A DNA stretch of 64,000 bases from Sipunculus nudus (Eukaryota > Annelida > Sipuncula > Golfingiida > Sipunculidae), in NCBI GenBank assembly GCA_026874595.1, contig CM049307.1, positions 33,088,862 through 33,152,861 on the forward strand. The letters run 5' to 3'. The position numbers and the translations under genes are program-made. The notes under the pieces were generated by a model. It did not search any database. It was not told the origin of the DNA and was given only the letters and a program-made list of their open reading frames with translations. This document shows positions 36,413 through 46,355 of this stretch, in pieces; the first letter of the stretch is position 1; each line of letters starts with the position of its first letter.

Positions 36413-37466
36413 TTGGTTATTAATACCCTGAAATTTGAAGCGGATACGTTTCAGGCAGGAAGGATTGCTGAATTCCTAGATAAATGGGAATCCTTAACCT
36501 CTGATGCTTCTGTTTTACAGACAGTAAGAGGCTGTAAGCTTGAGTTTTCGAAAAAAAAAACCTATACAGTTTTTTGTTCCAAGAGAAACTCAGTTTTCAG
36601 ATAGAGAATTGACAGTAGTTGACCAGGAACTGGGTAAACTTTTACAGAAAGGGGTCATACAAAAATGTAAACATACAAATGGAGAATTCATTTCGAATAT
36701 TTTTCTCAGAAATAAGAAAGATGGTTCACATAGAGTTATACTCAACTTGTCGGCATTTAATAAGTTCTTGGAATATAAACAATTCAAGATGGAGACATTC
36801 CAGACCATGCTCACGCTGGTTAGAAAAAACTGCTACATGGCATCAATAGACTTAAAGATGCATATTATTCTGTGCCTGTGGATGCAAGTGATAGAGTTTC
36901 TTAGATTTAGATTCAAGGGATCTTTATATCAGTTCACTGCATTACCAAATGGATTAGCCTCAGCGCCTCGCATATTTACAAAATTATTAAAGCCTCTTTT
37001 CTCTACCTTGCGGAAGCAGGGACATATATGTGCAGGATATATTGATGATACCTTTCTCATTGGGGACACATTGCATGAGTGTTATGACAATATAACTGCG
37101 ATTTGCAACCTCATAAGAGAGCTGAGTTTTCTTATACATCCGAAAAAATCTGTGCTTCAGCCCACACAGCAGATAACCATATTAGGATTTACTGTAGACT
37201 CAAGTTCTATGACTGTGGTGTTAACCAAAGATAAAGTTGACAATACTGTATCAAAGTGTGCACAGCTTATGGGAAAACAAGAGAGCACTATACAGGAAGT
37301 GGCTGAAATTTTGGGTGTTATGGAAGCTTACAGTGTAGCTGTACTGTTCGGCACAATACATTACAGACAGACTGAAATTCACAAGGCAGAGGCACTCCGT
37401 AAGAGTAAGGGCAATTACAAGACCAGCATGGCTATTCGTAGTAGAATGGTAGAAAACTTGCAGTGA
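36413..37466 (+). pseudogene. DIRS reverse-transcriptase remnant
   Basis: The RT starts in one frame (36413-36550, AGRIAEFLDKWESLTSD, LQTVRGCKLEF). It shifts frame in the A run at 36550-36559 and continues open to 37466. Visible RT boxes are FLRNKKDGSHRVILNLSAFN (motif 1), ALPNGLASAPRIFTKLLKP, the catalytic AGYIDDTFLIGD (YIDD, about 37041) and LSFLIHPKKSVLQP. Around 36852-36895 two single-base losses displace about 16 residues into the wrong frame, replacing the first catalytic region after IDLK. The enzyme would be inactive, although the frame stays open there. Confidence 0.85.
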
Positions 37467-37469
37467 TAT

Positions 37470-37975
37470 GGAGTAACCCTTTAAATTTGAGTCCTAGACC
37501 AATCAAAGCTACACTGCCAAAAATAACACTACAGACTGATGCATCTGGAACAGGATGGGTTGCTGTGTGGGGTGATCGGAAATATGGTGGAAACTGGAAC
37601 AGTGAGCTTGCTGATAAACACATAAATTATTAAGAGCTGTTAGCTGGGTTTTTTGGGTTAACCATCTTTTGTCATGATCAAAGTAGAGTACACATCAGTT
37701 TTCAAATGGACAATTCCACGGCTGTAGCTTATGTTAATAACATGGGGGGCAGGATGCGAGAGCTCAATGACGTGGAGGCCCGAATATGGGCCTGGGCAGG
37801 GAAAAGGTCTGTGTGGATAAGTGCTGCCCATCTTCCAGGTGTTCAAAATACGGAGGCAGATAAACAGTCGCGTTTAAAACAGGATAATACTGAATGGATG
37901 CTAAGTAGAATTATTTTTCTGCAATCACTGATTTATTGGGTACCCCTGTATTGGACCTGTTTGCCTCCACTCTGA
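37470..37975 (+). pseudogene. DIRS RNase H remnant
   Basis: After the RT stop the element continues in another frame with TLQTDASGTGWVAVWGD, a TAA at about 37631 just before ELLAGFFGL, and then MDNSTAVAYVNNMGG (37706) and LPGVQNTEADKQSR. The D, E and D residues expected of an RNase H active site can be placed in these three segments. In DIRS elements this domain follows RT directly, as here. Confidence 0.75.
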
Positions 37976-38019
37976 ACAGACAATGTTATAAATATGTTTC
38001 ATGGAAACCGGACAGTCAG

Positions 38020-38870
38020 GATGTGGCTGTAGATGCATGCTGATGGTTTTATTTTATATGCTTTCCCTCCTTTTAGTTTGGTGGGCAAAGTCATGGAGAA
38101 AGTGGTACAGGACAAAGCAGAATTAATACTAATAGCACCAGTGTGGACCACGCAGCTCTGGTTCTCTCACATGACATGGCTACTAGTGGAATGTCCGCGA
38201 CTATTACCAGTGAAGAGGACCAGCCTCACACTACCATACAGGGGCGGATCCAGGATTTAGGAAAAGGGGGGGTCAAACCTCGGAGGACTAATGAAAATCC
38301 TAAACAAAAGGTCATCACGTCTGAAAAAGGGGTGGGGGGGGGGGGGTCCAGGCCGCAAAATTACGTCTAAAACCCCTTAAAAAAGGTTGCTTCAGGTGAA
38401 AAAGGGGGGGTCCGGACCCCCTGGACCCCCCCCCCCCCCCCCCGGATCCGCTTCTGCCATACGACCCAAATGCAGTTTATCCACTCGGTCACTTGAAATT
38501 AGGGACCTGGCGCCTGTCAGGAAATGCCTCCAGGACAAAGGCATTCAGGGACAAGCTGCGGACATCATTGTGCACTCGTGGAGAAAGGGAACACGTAAAC
38601 AATACGACACGTTCATCAGTAAATGGTTTAAGTTTTGTGACAAAAGGGGTTTCATTTCATATACACCCTCTGTGAACATGGTGCTTGGTTTTCTTACGGA
38701 GTTGTTCAATCAGGGATAGCTCATTAAAAACAGCGCGCTCAGCTTTGTCTACATTTATAAAGCTAGACAGGGTCGGGGCAGGCTCGCACCCGTTAATAGT
38801 GTGGTTCATGAAAGAAGCGTACAGCTGAAACCTGTGATACCCAAAACAACGGCTATAGGGGATACAAGTA
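38020..38870 (+). pseudogene. DIRS connecting region and tyrosine-recombinase N-terminus, split by a MITE
   Basis: The frame at 38040-38233 reads YAFPPFSLVGKVMEKV, APVWTTQLWF and CPRLLPV, typical of the segment between RNase H and the recombinase in DIRS. A 218-base MITE follows. After it come WRLSGNASRTKAF and, in shifted frames, WRKGTRKQYDTFISKWFKFC, VLGFLTELF and (from 38724) ARSALSTFI, SHPLIVWFMKEAYS. These correspond to the SAM-like N-terminal domain of the YR protein. Similarity fades by about 38870, and the catalytic domain is absent. Confidence 0.75.
38239..38456 (+). mobile_element. Small GGATCC-ended TIR element (MITE), copy 3, complete
   Basis: It starts CAGGGGCGGATCC and ends GGATCCGCTTCTG (an inverted pair), 218 bases, flanked by CCATA on both sides (38234-38238 and 38457-38461), a target-site duplication. 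The CAG...CTG ends resemble hAT-type termini, but hAT duplications are usually 8 bases, so the superfamily is left open. It is non-coding and G/C-tract rich, and it interrupts the DIRS recombinase region, so it is younger than that element. Confidence 0.8.
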
Positions 38871-39134
38871 ATGTGCTTAGTAGTGCGGCGGCTAATGGAA
38901 AAATTTTTCAAATTGTGATAAAAGTACCAAATTTGGTACAGTTGTGGTATTGTACACTGGCTATCATTTAAGAAATAGTTCCACGAAATATTCATGGTAT
39001 TTCAGGGTTGGATCCTGCAATTACCTCGGGGGTACCGATGAATAAATTAAATAATTGATAAATAATGTCTAATCTAATCGGAACTCTGCCTGTCTACATT
39101 TCCTGTTCATATGAGGGCTCTAGACCTATTAAAT

Positions 39135-39625
39135 TACAGACCAGTCAGAATTCCAATTTGGCCACCACAGCCCAATCGCTGATTTTCTTTCGCACGTGAT
39201 AACTCAACAACAACAACATACTTTAGCTTTCCCAATTTCACAGTGATGATTGGTACATACGAGGGCTTCAGACCTATTAAATTATAGACTTGTCGAAATT
39301 CCAATATGGCCACCAGATCATAATAGGTGATTTTCTTTCGCACCGGATATCTCAACAAGAACATGCTTGATCTATCCCATTTACACAGAGAAGATTGGTA
39401 CCTATAAGGGCTCCATCTCTGTCGAAATGCAGACCTGTCGGAATTCCAATATGGCCACCAGAGCACTATCGCTGATTTTCTTTCGCAACAATATGCTTGA
39501 TCTTTTTCAAATTCACAGGGATCATTGGTGCCTATGAGGGCTTCTGGCCTATTGAAATACAGACTTGCTCAAAATCAAATATGGCCAACAGAATACAATC
39601 CGTGATTTTCTATTGCACACATTAT
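39135..39625 (+). repeat. ~145-base tandem repeats, four units
   Basis: The block GAATTCCAAT-TGGCCACCA recurs at about 39148, 39296, 39438 and 39569 (steps 148, 142 and 131). Each unit is followed by CGCTGATTTTCTTTCGCA, CTTGATCTTT, TTCACAG-GATGATTGGTAC and GAGGGCTTCNGACCTATTAA-like segments. The last unit is the most decayed. Confidence 0.8.
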
Positions 39626-39829
39626 TGCAGACATATCTTCTTTAACCAGTAGGATTTTTTCCCTCATGCATATGGATAAAAACCTGTTTCTGTTTGTCAT
39701 AACTTTAACTTAATTTTTCACCCATATGTAAACTAGTCCAGCACTAGCAGAAATGCGGGGCCCTGTGAGGACCATTGTCCGACCACATCTAGTAATATTA
39801 ATAATCCTGATGATGATGAAAACTGTCGA

Positions 39830-40680
39830 ATAGATGTAATAACACTAGCAACATGGAATGCACGTGGAATTAAGAAAGAAATTAAATCAGTAAAAGTTAA
39901 AGAATTGATAAATAATTACAGTATTGTATGTATCACGGTGACATGGGCAACCACGGATGATGAATTTTCTGATGCATTCCTCAGGTACTATGGTTTTGGA
40001 ATAGTCAGGAAGAGTACAGGGAGAGGAGGGGTCTTGTGTTTACGTGCAACAGAAATTAAAGGGTATGATAAAGAATATTAATAAATATGCAGATATCATC
40101 ATATTGATTACGGATGGTACCTTAATTAATGAAGATAACGATTTGGCCATAGTTTGCTGCTATATTGCGCCAGCAGGTTCATCATTTTTATGTAGATGAA
40201 GGTGAAATAAATGGTATCAACAGGCTGGAAAATGTATTGGTAGATACTTTAGCAGAATTGGATGAATTTAATTTAATTCTCCTTGGTGATTTTAATGCCA
40301 GAACTGTAAATATAACAGATATAGCAGATATACCAGGAGACTTAATTATGTGTTTTTATTATGTCCTTTTGGTTGCAGTGTAGTTGATTATGTAATTGTC
40401 AATAGTTGTCTACTTCATAAGGTAGATGGATCCTGTGTTTTATCAGATGATCTGTCCGATCACTTTCCTTTAAGCTGTTCACTTAATATTATCAGACCAA
40501 GGAAAGAGCTTTCGAATGAATATTTATGCGAACTGACAAAATGGGTAAAATTTTATCAGACTGATGAAGATAAAACAAATATTTCAAAATCATTAGAACA
40601 AATAGAATGTGAGTTACTTTTCAACATATTTAATGAAACCTTAGAAACATATACGGAAATAAACAAAACTTCCGAGACAA
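39830..40680 (+). pseudogene. LINE apurinic-type endonuclease remnant
   Basis: Reading across frames: LATWNARGIKKEIK (39855, the WNxRG start), NYSIVCITVTWATTDD, STGRGGVLCL, LILLGDFNART (about 40275, the GDFNA box) and DDLSDHFPLSCSL (about 40446, the SDH box). The normal catalytic order is kept, but stops and shifts near 40080 and 40330 destroy it. Confidence 0.8.
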
Positions 40681-41089
40681 CATGAAACTAAAGCAACCAA
40701 AATGGTGGGACAAGGAATTTGAATTTTGAAAAAAACGAAAAATATATAGCTTCGAATAAGTATAGATGTACAATATCAGATGGCGACTTACTTAATTATT
40801 AACAAACAAAACAGAGATTTAAAAAGTAATGTGAAGAAAAGAAGGCAATCATCCAAGCCTCAGAGGTGCAAAAGGTGATAGGTGCAAAAAACACTGATTC
40901 CATGTGGAAAAACATGAGATTTTTAAAACAAAAAGAAAATCGTTAAAATAGTAGAAACGGTCCGTTGGTACAATTATTTTAAGGAAGTTTTTGAATTCAT
41001 CAACACATGAAATTAATCAAGAGTTTAAGAATCATACTCTGGAATATTTAAAAAAATGCATTAGAAATTGAAAATGATACAGAGCTTGA

Positions 41090-42536
41090 TGGACTCATAA
41101 CACCATGTGAAGTACAGAAACCATAAATGAAATGAAAAGAGGAAAGGCCCCAGGGCCTGAAGGGATAACGGTAGATATATTGAAAGATACATATAGTCTT
41201 ATATATTTAAATTATTTAATAGTGTACTAGGAAATGGATTTTTCCCAGCCTCTTTGAGCAAAGCATTTATTGTACCAATTTTCAAAAAGGCTTCCATCAT
41301 AGATCCTAAAAAATTATAGAGGTATTTCATTACTTTATACCGTGGATAAACTATTTACAAAAATATTGGCAAACAGAATTCAAAATTATGTTGATCAAGC
41401 TGGATTATTATGTGAAGCACAAGCTGGCTATAGGAAAGGTTATTCAACAGTAGACCATACATTTTCTTCAATGGGGTGTGTGCAGAAAAATGTAACAAAA
41501 AAAAATTTTTATTACACATTTATTGATTTTTCAACTGCTTTTGATAGTGTACAACATGATTTATTGTGGTATGTTCCAGTTAAATCTGGGATAAAAGGGA
41601 AACTCTTACAAACACTTCAGTCAATATATAGTCAAATGAAATCACGTGTTCTTACAGAGGAAGGATTAACAGATTATTTTGAATGTACTAACGGAACTCG
41701 ACTAGGGTGCATGTCGAGTCCCCTTCTGTTTTCTTTATTCATAGATGAATTTTATGAACAAATTAATGAAACAGATTGTCATGGTATAAATATTGATGAA
41801 TATTTGCCAAACTTAATGACATTTAAGTACGGTGATAATTTAGTATGCTTCAGCGATACAACAGGACATCTCCAAGAACAAATAAACCAGTTGCAAGTTT
41901 TTTTCTGTCAATTATGGCTTATAAGTTAATTTAGGAAAGACAAAAATTATGGTTTTTAGACAGGGGGTTCATTAAAAAGAATAGAGTAATGGCACTATCA
42001 AAAATACTCGAATTGAAACGGTAAATGACAATATATACTTAGGGGTAATATTTAAGAGTATATTGTCTTGGTATAAAACAAGAAAAAAACTGCAGGCAAT
42101 ACAGACTGAGAGAGCAGCGACTCCCATTAAAAAACTTTTATAGGAAATATAGTTGTTTATCAGTGAGCCAGCTATTTTATCTATTTAATTGTATGGTCAC
42201 ACCGGTATTATTATATGGTTCAGAACTGAGGGGCTATGAAAGATGTGTAATAATTGAAAAGGTGCAATATAAATTTTGCAAATACATTCTAAAAATTATC
42301 TCATCAGCTCCGAACGCAGCATCATTGGAAGAGTTTGGAAGGCATCCAATGTATGTCGGTCAGTTATTAAGATGTGTAAAATACTGGAAAAAATAGTAAA
42401 TTATGGGAATAATAGATATCCAAAACGTATATATAACATGCTGTTTAATCTAGATATGAATGGAACACAAACATTGGTTACTCATATAAGAAGCAAAATA
42501 TGCAGCGCAGGTTTTGTGTGTGGGGGGATGAATAAA
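41090..42536 (+). pseudogene. LINE reverse-transcriptase remnant
   Basis: Pieces include GPEGITVDILKD (41155), a clean frame at 41342-41929 with QAGYRKGYSTVDH, FIDFSTAFDSVQHDLLW (first catalytic Asp), NGTRLGCMSSPLLFSLFIDE, and the palm box in which the usual (F/Y)ADD reads YGDN. Then come a shift, thumb sequence (MVTPVLLYGSE, EFGRHPMYVGQLL) and NRYPKRIYNML up to the insertion at 42537. Loss of the second Asp of the dyad means no activity even if the frames were whole. Confidence 0.85.
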
Positions 42537-45125
42537 CAAGGCCTACAGGCCTAATGCGAACCTGTGCATATGGATACACACCAGGTATAACGCTTCAGTG
42601 CTCAACCACTACTTTTCATATATATGAACAAATGCAAGTACTAAACATTTTGAACAAGAAACAATACACAAACATCACTGCTGAAATTCTTGCATGGGTG
42701 CACACAACACAAAAATTATTGTAGGTGGCACCACCAGTCTTGTATACAACAAAGCTATCTGACTTGTACACATGTGCCCAATGTCAGGCTGATATATCAA
42801 ATTCTTCTGTAGAATTAGGCAGGCAAATACACTTTGCAAAAGTCATTGTAGATGGCGACACGTCTTGTGAACGAGAAAGCCATAAAAACACATAGACAGG
42901 TCAGAATATCAGGCCAATACATCAAACTTGCCTTGAGTCTGATGCAAGGGGCTGACCAGGCTTAGGTGAGAAAGGCTGTTGCCCCGAGTGTACTGTGACA
43001 AATTACTGGCTCAGGCTACTGCACTGAGTGAACTCTTGACCTGCACCTGGCTAGACTGAGTGAATTTCTGAACTGTACCTGGCTGCACTGAGTGAACTCT
43101 TAACCTGTTGCATAATCTGAAACAGTTGGCAGTCTGCCAAAGCTATAAATAAATCCAGGCTGACCTTTTGCCTATTGCCAAATCTGAAATAGTAGCCACA
43201 CAATTGCATAAGCTCACAGATTGGCTCCATATGCAGCCCTGAGGGGCATGACACCCATGAGGTGATCACATGATACTCATGAGGTGATCACATGCTACCC
43301 ATGAGATGATCACATGCTGCCCTTGAGGTGATCACATGCCTTGTGCTTGACTGCACTGACTGAACTGTTGACCTATATTTGGCTGCACTGAATGAACTCT
43401 TGATCTGTTGCCAAATCTGAAACAGTTGGCAGTTTCTCAATCTATTCATGAAACCTACACAATCTTGGCCTGTTATGCAACTCTGCTAAAATTTATCCAA
43501 CACAAACCATTTGAACAAACTTGAGAGGGCTCGCCTCTGGGATCATTTCTGTAAAATTTGGACAATTTGGCTGGACTGTTTACAAGAAGAAGATTTTTAC
43601 AAGTTTTTTCAGCTTTTTCCTTGTAAAATCTAAGTAAATGCAGATAGCAAAAATAAGATGAATCCATCAACATTTGATATGTGACAGATAATTGCATAAC
43701 ATTTGGGGATGGTAGCTCCTGCTATTCCTGAGAAATTATGAGTTAGTGTACAGATGATATGTAATATCATAAATCTACATTTTTTAAAAGCTTTAAAAAA
43801 CATTCTTGTCAATATTTTCAATAGAAAACCTGAAATCTAAATGTCTAGAGGCATGATGTAATGGATGCGATAAACTGGTGCTAGACTAGATGTATCTGCT
43901 TCACACAGCTAACATATTTGGTAAAATGACTCAATTCAATCTTTATAATTCAGCCAAATTCATTTTTTGGAACCATAAAAGACAATTATTATAAGAATAA
44001 TTCAGGGAATTATTCTTGCAAAATTTTAAACAAACTGGCCTCAGTATCATCATCAGTCGAAAAGCGTTTTGTAGGTTTATAACTCATATGGGAAAATACA
44101 ACAAAATGGCAAAGTTCAGCTTCCCATAACTCAGCCAAAAATCATTGAATCAAAACCATTTGAACAAACTTGAATTATCTCAGGATAATTAATGTGTGAG
44201 ATTTAAGAATTTTGGCCCAGTGGTTTTTTTAGAAGATTTTTGTAGCCACTTAGCTAACATGGGCTGTTATGGCACATGACTAGATTCAGCTTCCCATAAC
44301 TCAGCCAAACTCACTGTACTGAGACCATTTGAACAAACTTGAATTATCAACATCTCAGGATAATTAATTTGTGAGATTTAAGAATTTGGCCCAGTGGTTG
44401 TTGAGAAGATTTTTGTAGCCACTTAGCTTACATGGGCTGTTATGGCATATGACTAAATTCAGCTTCCCATAACTTAGCCAAAAGTCACTGAACTGAGACC
44501 ATTTTAACACAATTCAGAAAGCACTACCCTAGGATCATTTCTGTGCGATGTTAAACAATTTGGCCATTTCGTTTCAGAGAAGAAGTTATTTGTAGCTGTC
44601 AGTGTGATACGGGCACTGATGACCCCGTACAAAAAAGGCCGACGCAGGTGGCGCCACCAATACCTCAATTTCAGATACGACTCATGCGACCAACATTGGC
44701 ATAAAATTTGGTGATGATAGCTCCAGCCGTTTCTGAGATTTAAATTTTAATATGCTTTTTTGCACAGTTAACAAAGTTCAACCTCCTGTAACTCAGCCAA
44801 AAATCTCCGAACTGAACCATTCGAACAAACTTGAGAAAGATTGTTCCAGGGATCATTTCTGTGAAATATTGGACAATTTGGCTGGACAGTTTCAGAGAAG
44901 TTTTTAATTTTTTTTAGCTTTTTCCCTATAAAATCCAAGAAAATGCAGTTAGAAAAAAAATAAACAAAATCCGATATAGTTTTTTGGATGACTGAATATT
45001 TGCAAAAAAATTTGTGTTGCTAGCTCCTGCCGTTTTTGAGATAGCTATGGTTAACGTACAGACGACGCACGACGCACGACACACGACGGACGACGCCGCA
45101 CCATCGCATAAGCTCACAGGTTCGC
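42537..45125 (+). mobile_element. Family A repeat element, copy 3 (complete, inserted in a LINE)
   Basis: The left end is CAAGGCCTACAGGCCTAATG, directly followed by GCGAACCTGTG (42556-42566). The right end is CACAGGTTCGC (45115-45125), the exact complement of those 11 bases. It carries the same ~177-base units (44100-44500), a 22-base GATCACATG minisatellite (43255-43340) and the CACTGAGTGAACTC repeats (43020-43100) as copy 1. The right end has a run of GACGACGCAC-like units. It has no coding capacity. LINE coding sequence lies on both sides, which defines the boundaries. Confidence 0.8.
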
Positions 45126-45490
45126 TAAAAAGTAGGAGACATTAGTTTAGTTTTGGCTAAGATAAAGGAAAGAAATATTGATATGGCAGAACAAAACTGG
45201 TCTTGTGATGTAGAATTAAATACTAAATTCAATGTTTATGGTACTTTTAAATCTATGCTCTAAACGGAGAAAAATGTACTGTGTGTGACTAATACCAAGC
45301 ATAAACAAGCGCTAGCCAGATTGAGATTGTCATGTCATGATTTGATGATTGAAAAGAGAAGGTATACGCAAATGGATAGAGTTTATTGGTTTTCAAGATT
45401 TGTTTGTAGAAATAAAACTTTAAAACGCTGTTTAGTTGTACATTTACGTAAACATTTTAAAAGAATGTACCCTGATAATGAAATATGATC
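45126..45490 (+). pseudogene. LINE C-terminal remnant
   Basis: Directly after family A, sequence of the same LINE resumes: AKIKERNID and AEQNWSCDVELNTKF in shifted frames, then an open stretch from 45285 (KHKQALARLRLSCHDLMIEK, then RYTQMDR and a basic tail ending YPDNEI). The ARLRLSCHDLMIEKGR-type block is the region that follows RT in this kind of LINE. Confidence 0.7.
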
Positions 45491-45518
45491 CGCCCCTGAT
45501 AATTAAATATGATCCACC

Positions 45519-46088
45519 CCTGGAAATTCAGGGGTTTATTTCAGTGCTCATATGGAAATTTCCATAAGCTCATTAATACAAACAACAGATATTTTGCACT
45601 TAGAACAATAAAACTGTATATGATTTTTAAGCACGAAACAACATACACATTTTATAATGAAATATGTAATGTTTATACGGTGTACCCATACTACGTAAGT
45701 AGTACCCCCCCCCCCCCCCTTTCTCATTTCCCTTCCCCACGTCTCCTATATTCCTCAAAGGAGACATCGACGAGATGTGAATTGAGAATTGTGGTTATAC
45801 CTTACTTTAAAACAGAAGATTTATGCCATATTTAACAATAAATTAAATTCAGTTAAATACATGTCGTTGAATGGCAAATAGTCATCTTTTAATTACAAAT
45901 GTTTACACTAATAAGATCACAAAGGTGGTTTTACATTTCTCATGATGATGTTAATTAAATAGAACCAAATATTCCAAAATTTTACCTATCTATAAGGAAT
46001 ATTTAAGATGTAATGTAACTATGATGATCTTCTGTGTATTTTTCATATAAATTTGAGTACCCGAACTTTAACGTAGGCTCCGCCCCCG
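45519..46088. other. Spacer before the Harbinger element
   Basis: AT-rich, with a C run at about 45704-45719. No gene or RNA feature seen. Confidence 0.45.
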
Positions 46089-46091
46089 TAA

Positions 46092-46340
46092 GGGCCCTTT
46101 TCCATGATCGCGTTTCCGCGCGCGTTTCCGCGCGCGGAAAAATCGCCCTAGTGTTAACCATGTTTACCGTTTCCACGATCGCGTTTCGGCGCGCGGGTTA
46201 ATTCCGCGCGGAAAAATAAATTGCGCGATGCGCGATTTTTCCGCGCGCGTTTCCGCGCGCGGAAAAATCGCTCCAGTGTAAATCATGTATACCTTTTCCA
46301 TGATCGCTTTTCCGCGCGCGGAAATGTTGTTGTCGTCTGC
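46092..46340. repeat. Left TIR and subterminal CG-rich arrays of Harbinger
   Basis: Three loose units begin TTTCC(A/C)(T/C)GATCGC at about 46101, 46169 and 46287. Each is followed by one or more copies of TTTCCGCGCGCG and its complement. The same blocks occur inverted at 52755-52849. Such subterminal repeats usually bind the transposase or its Myb-like partner. Confidence 0.8.
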
Positions 46341-46355
46341 TTGTATAGCATCAAC

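Larger units (their letters stand above)
35703..39000 (+). mobile_element. Degenerate DIRS-type tyrosine-recombinase retrotransposon
   Basis: Coding remnants lie in the order gag-like, RT, RNase H, connecting domain and tyrosine-recombinase N-terminus, the order of DIRS elements. No LTRs, protease or DDE integrase are seen. Every part is on the plus strand but broken by frameshifts and stops, and the 3' part of the recombinase, with its catalytic Arg-His-Arg-Tyr residues, is missing. A MITE (38239-38456) interrupts it. The characteristic split or inverted terminal repeats are not found, so both ends are probably lost. Confidence 0.85.
39800..45518 (+). mobile_element. Degenerate LINE (non-LTR retrotransposon) split by family A copy 3
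   Basis: A 5' part (39800-42536) encodes an APE-type endonuclease and an RT. Its C-terminal end resumes at 45126, on the far side of a 2.6-kb repeat. Frames are shifted and stopped in many places. The 3' end has two tandem 24-base units (CCTGATAAT-AAATATGATCC) at 45471-45494 and 45495-45518. Short tandem tails of this kind are typical of several non-LTR clades. I place it in the Jockey/CR1-like part of the non-LTR tree only loosely. Confidence 0.8.

Noticed and set aside
46221-46355. Upstream ATG for the transposase
   Set aside because: In frame, but it codes through the CG-rich terminal array into an Arg-rich stretch unlike the family; the ATG at 46356 fits the usual N-terminus.
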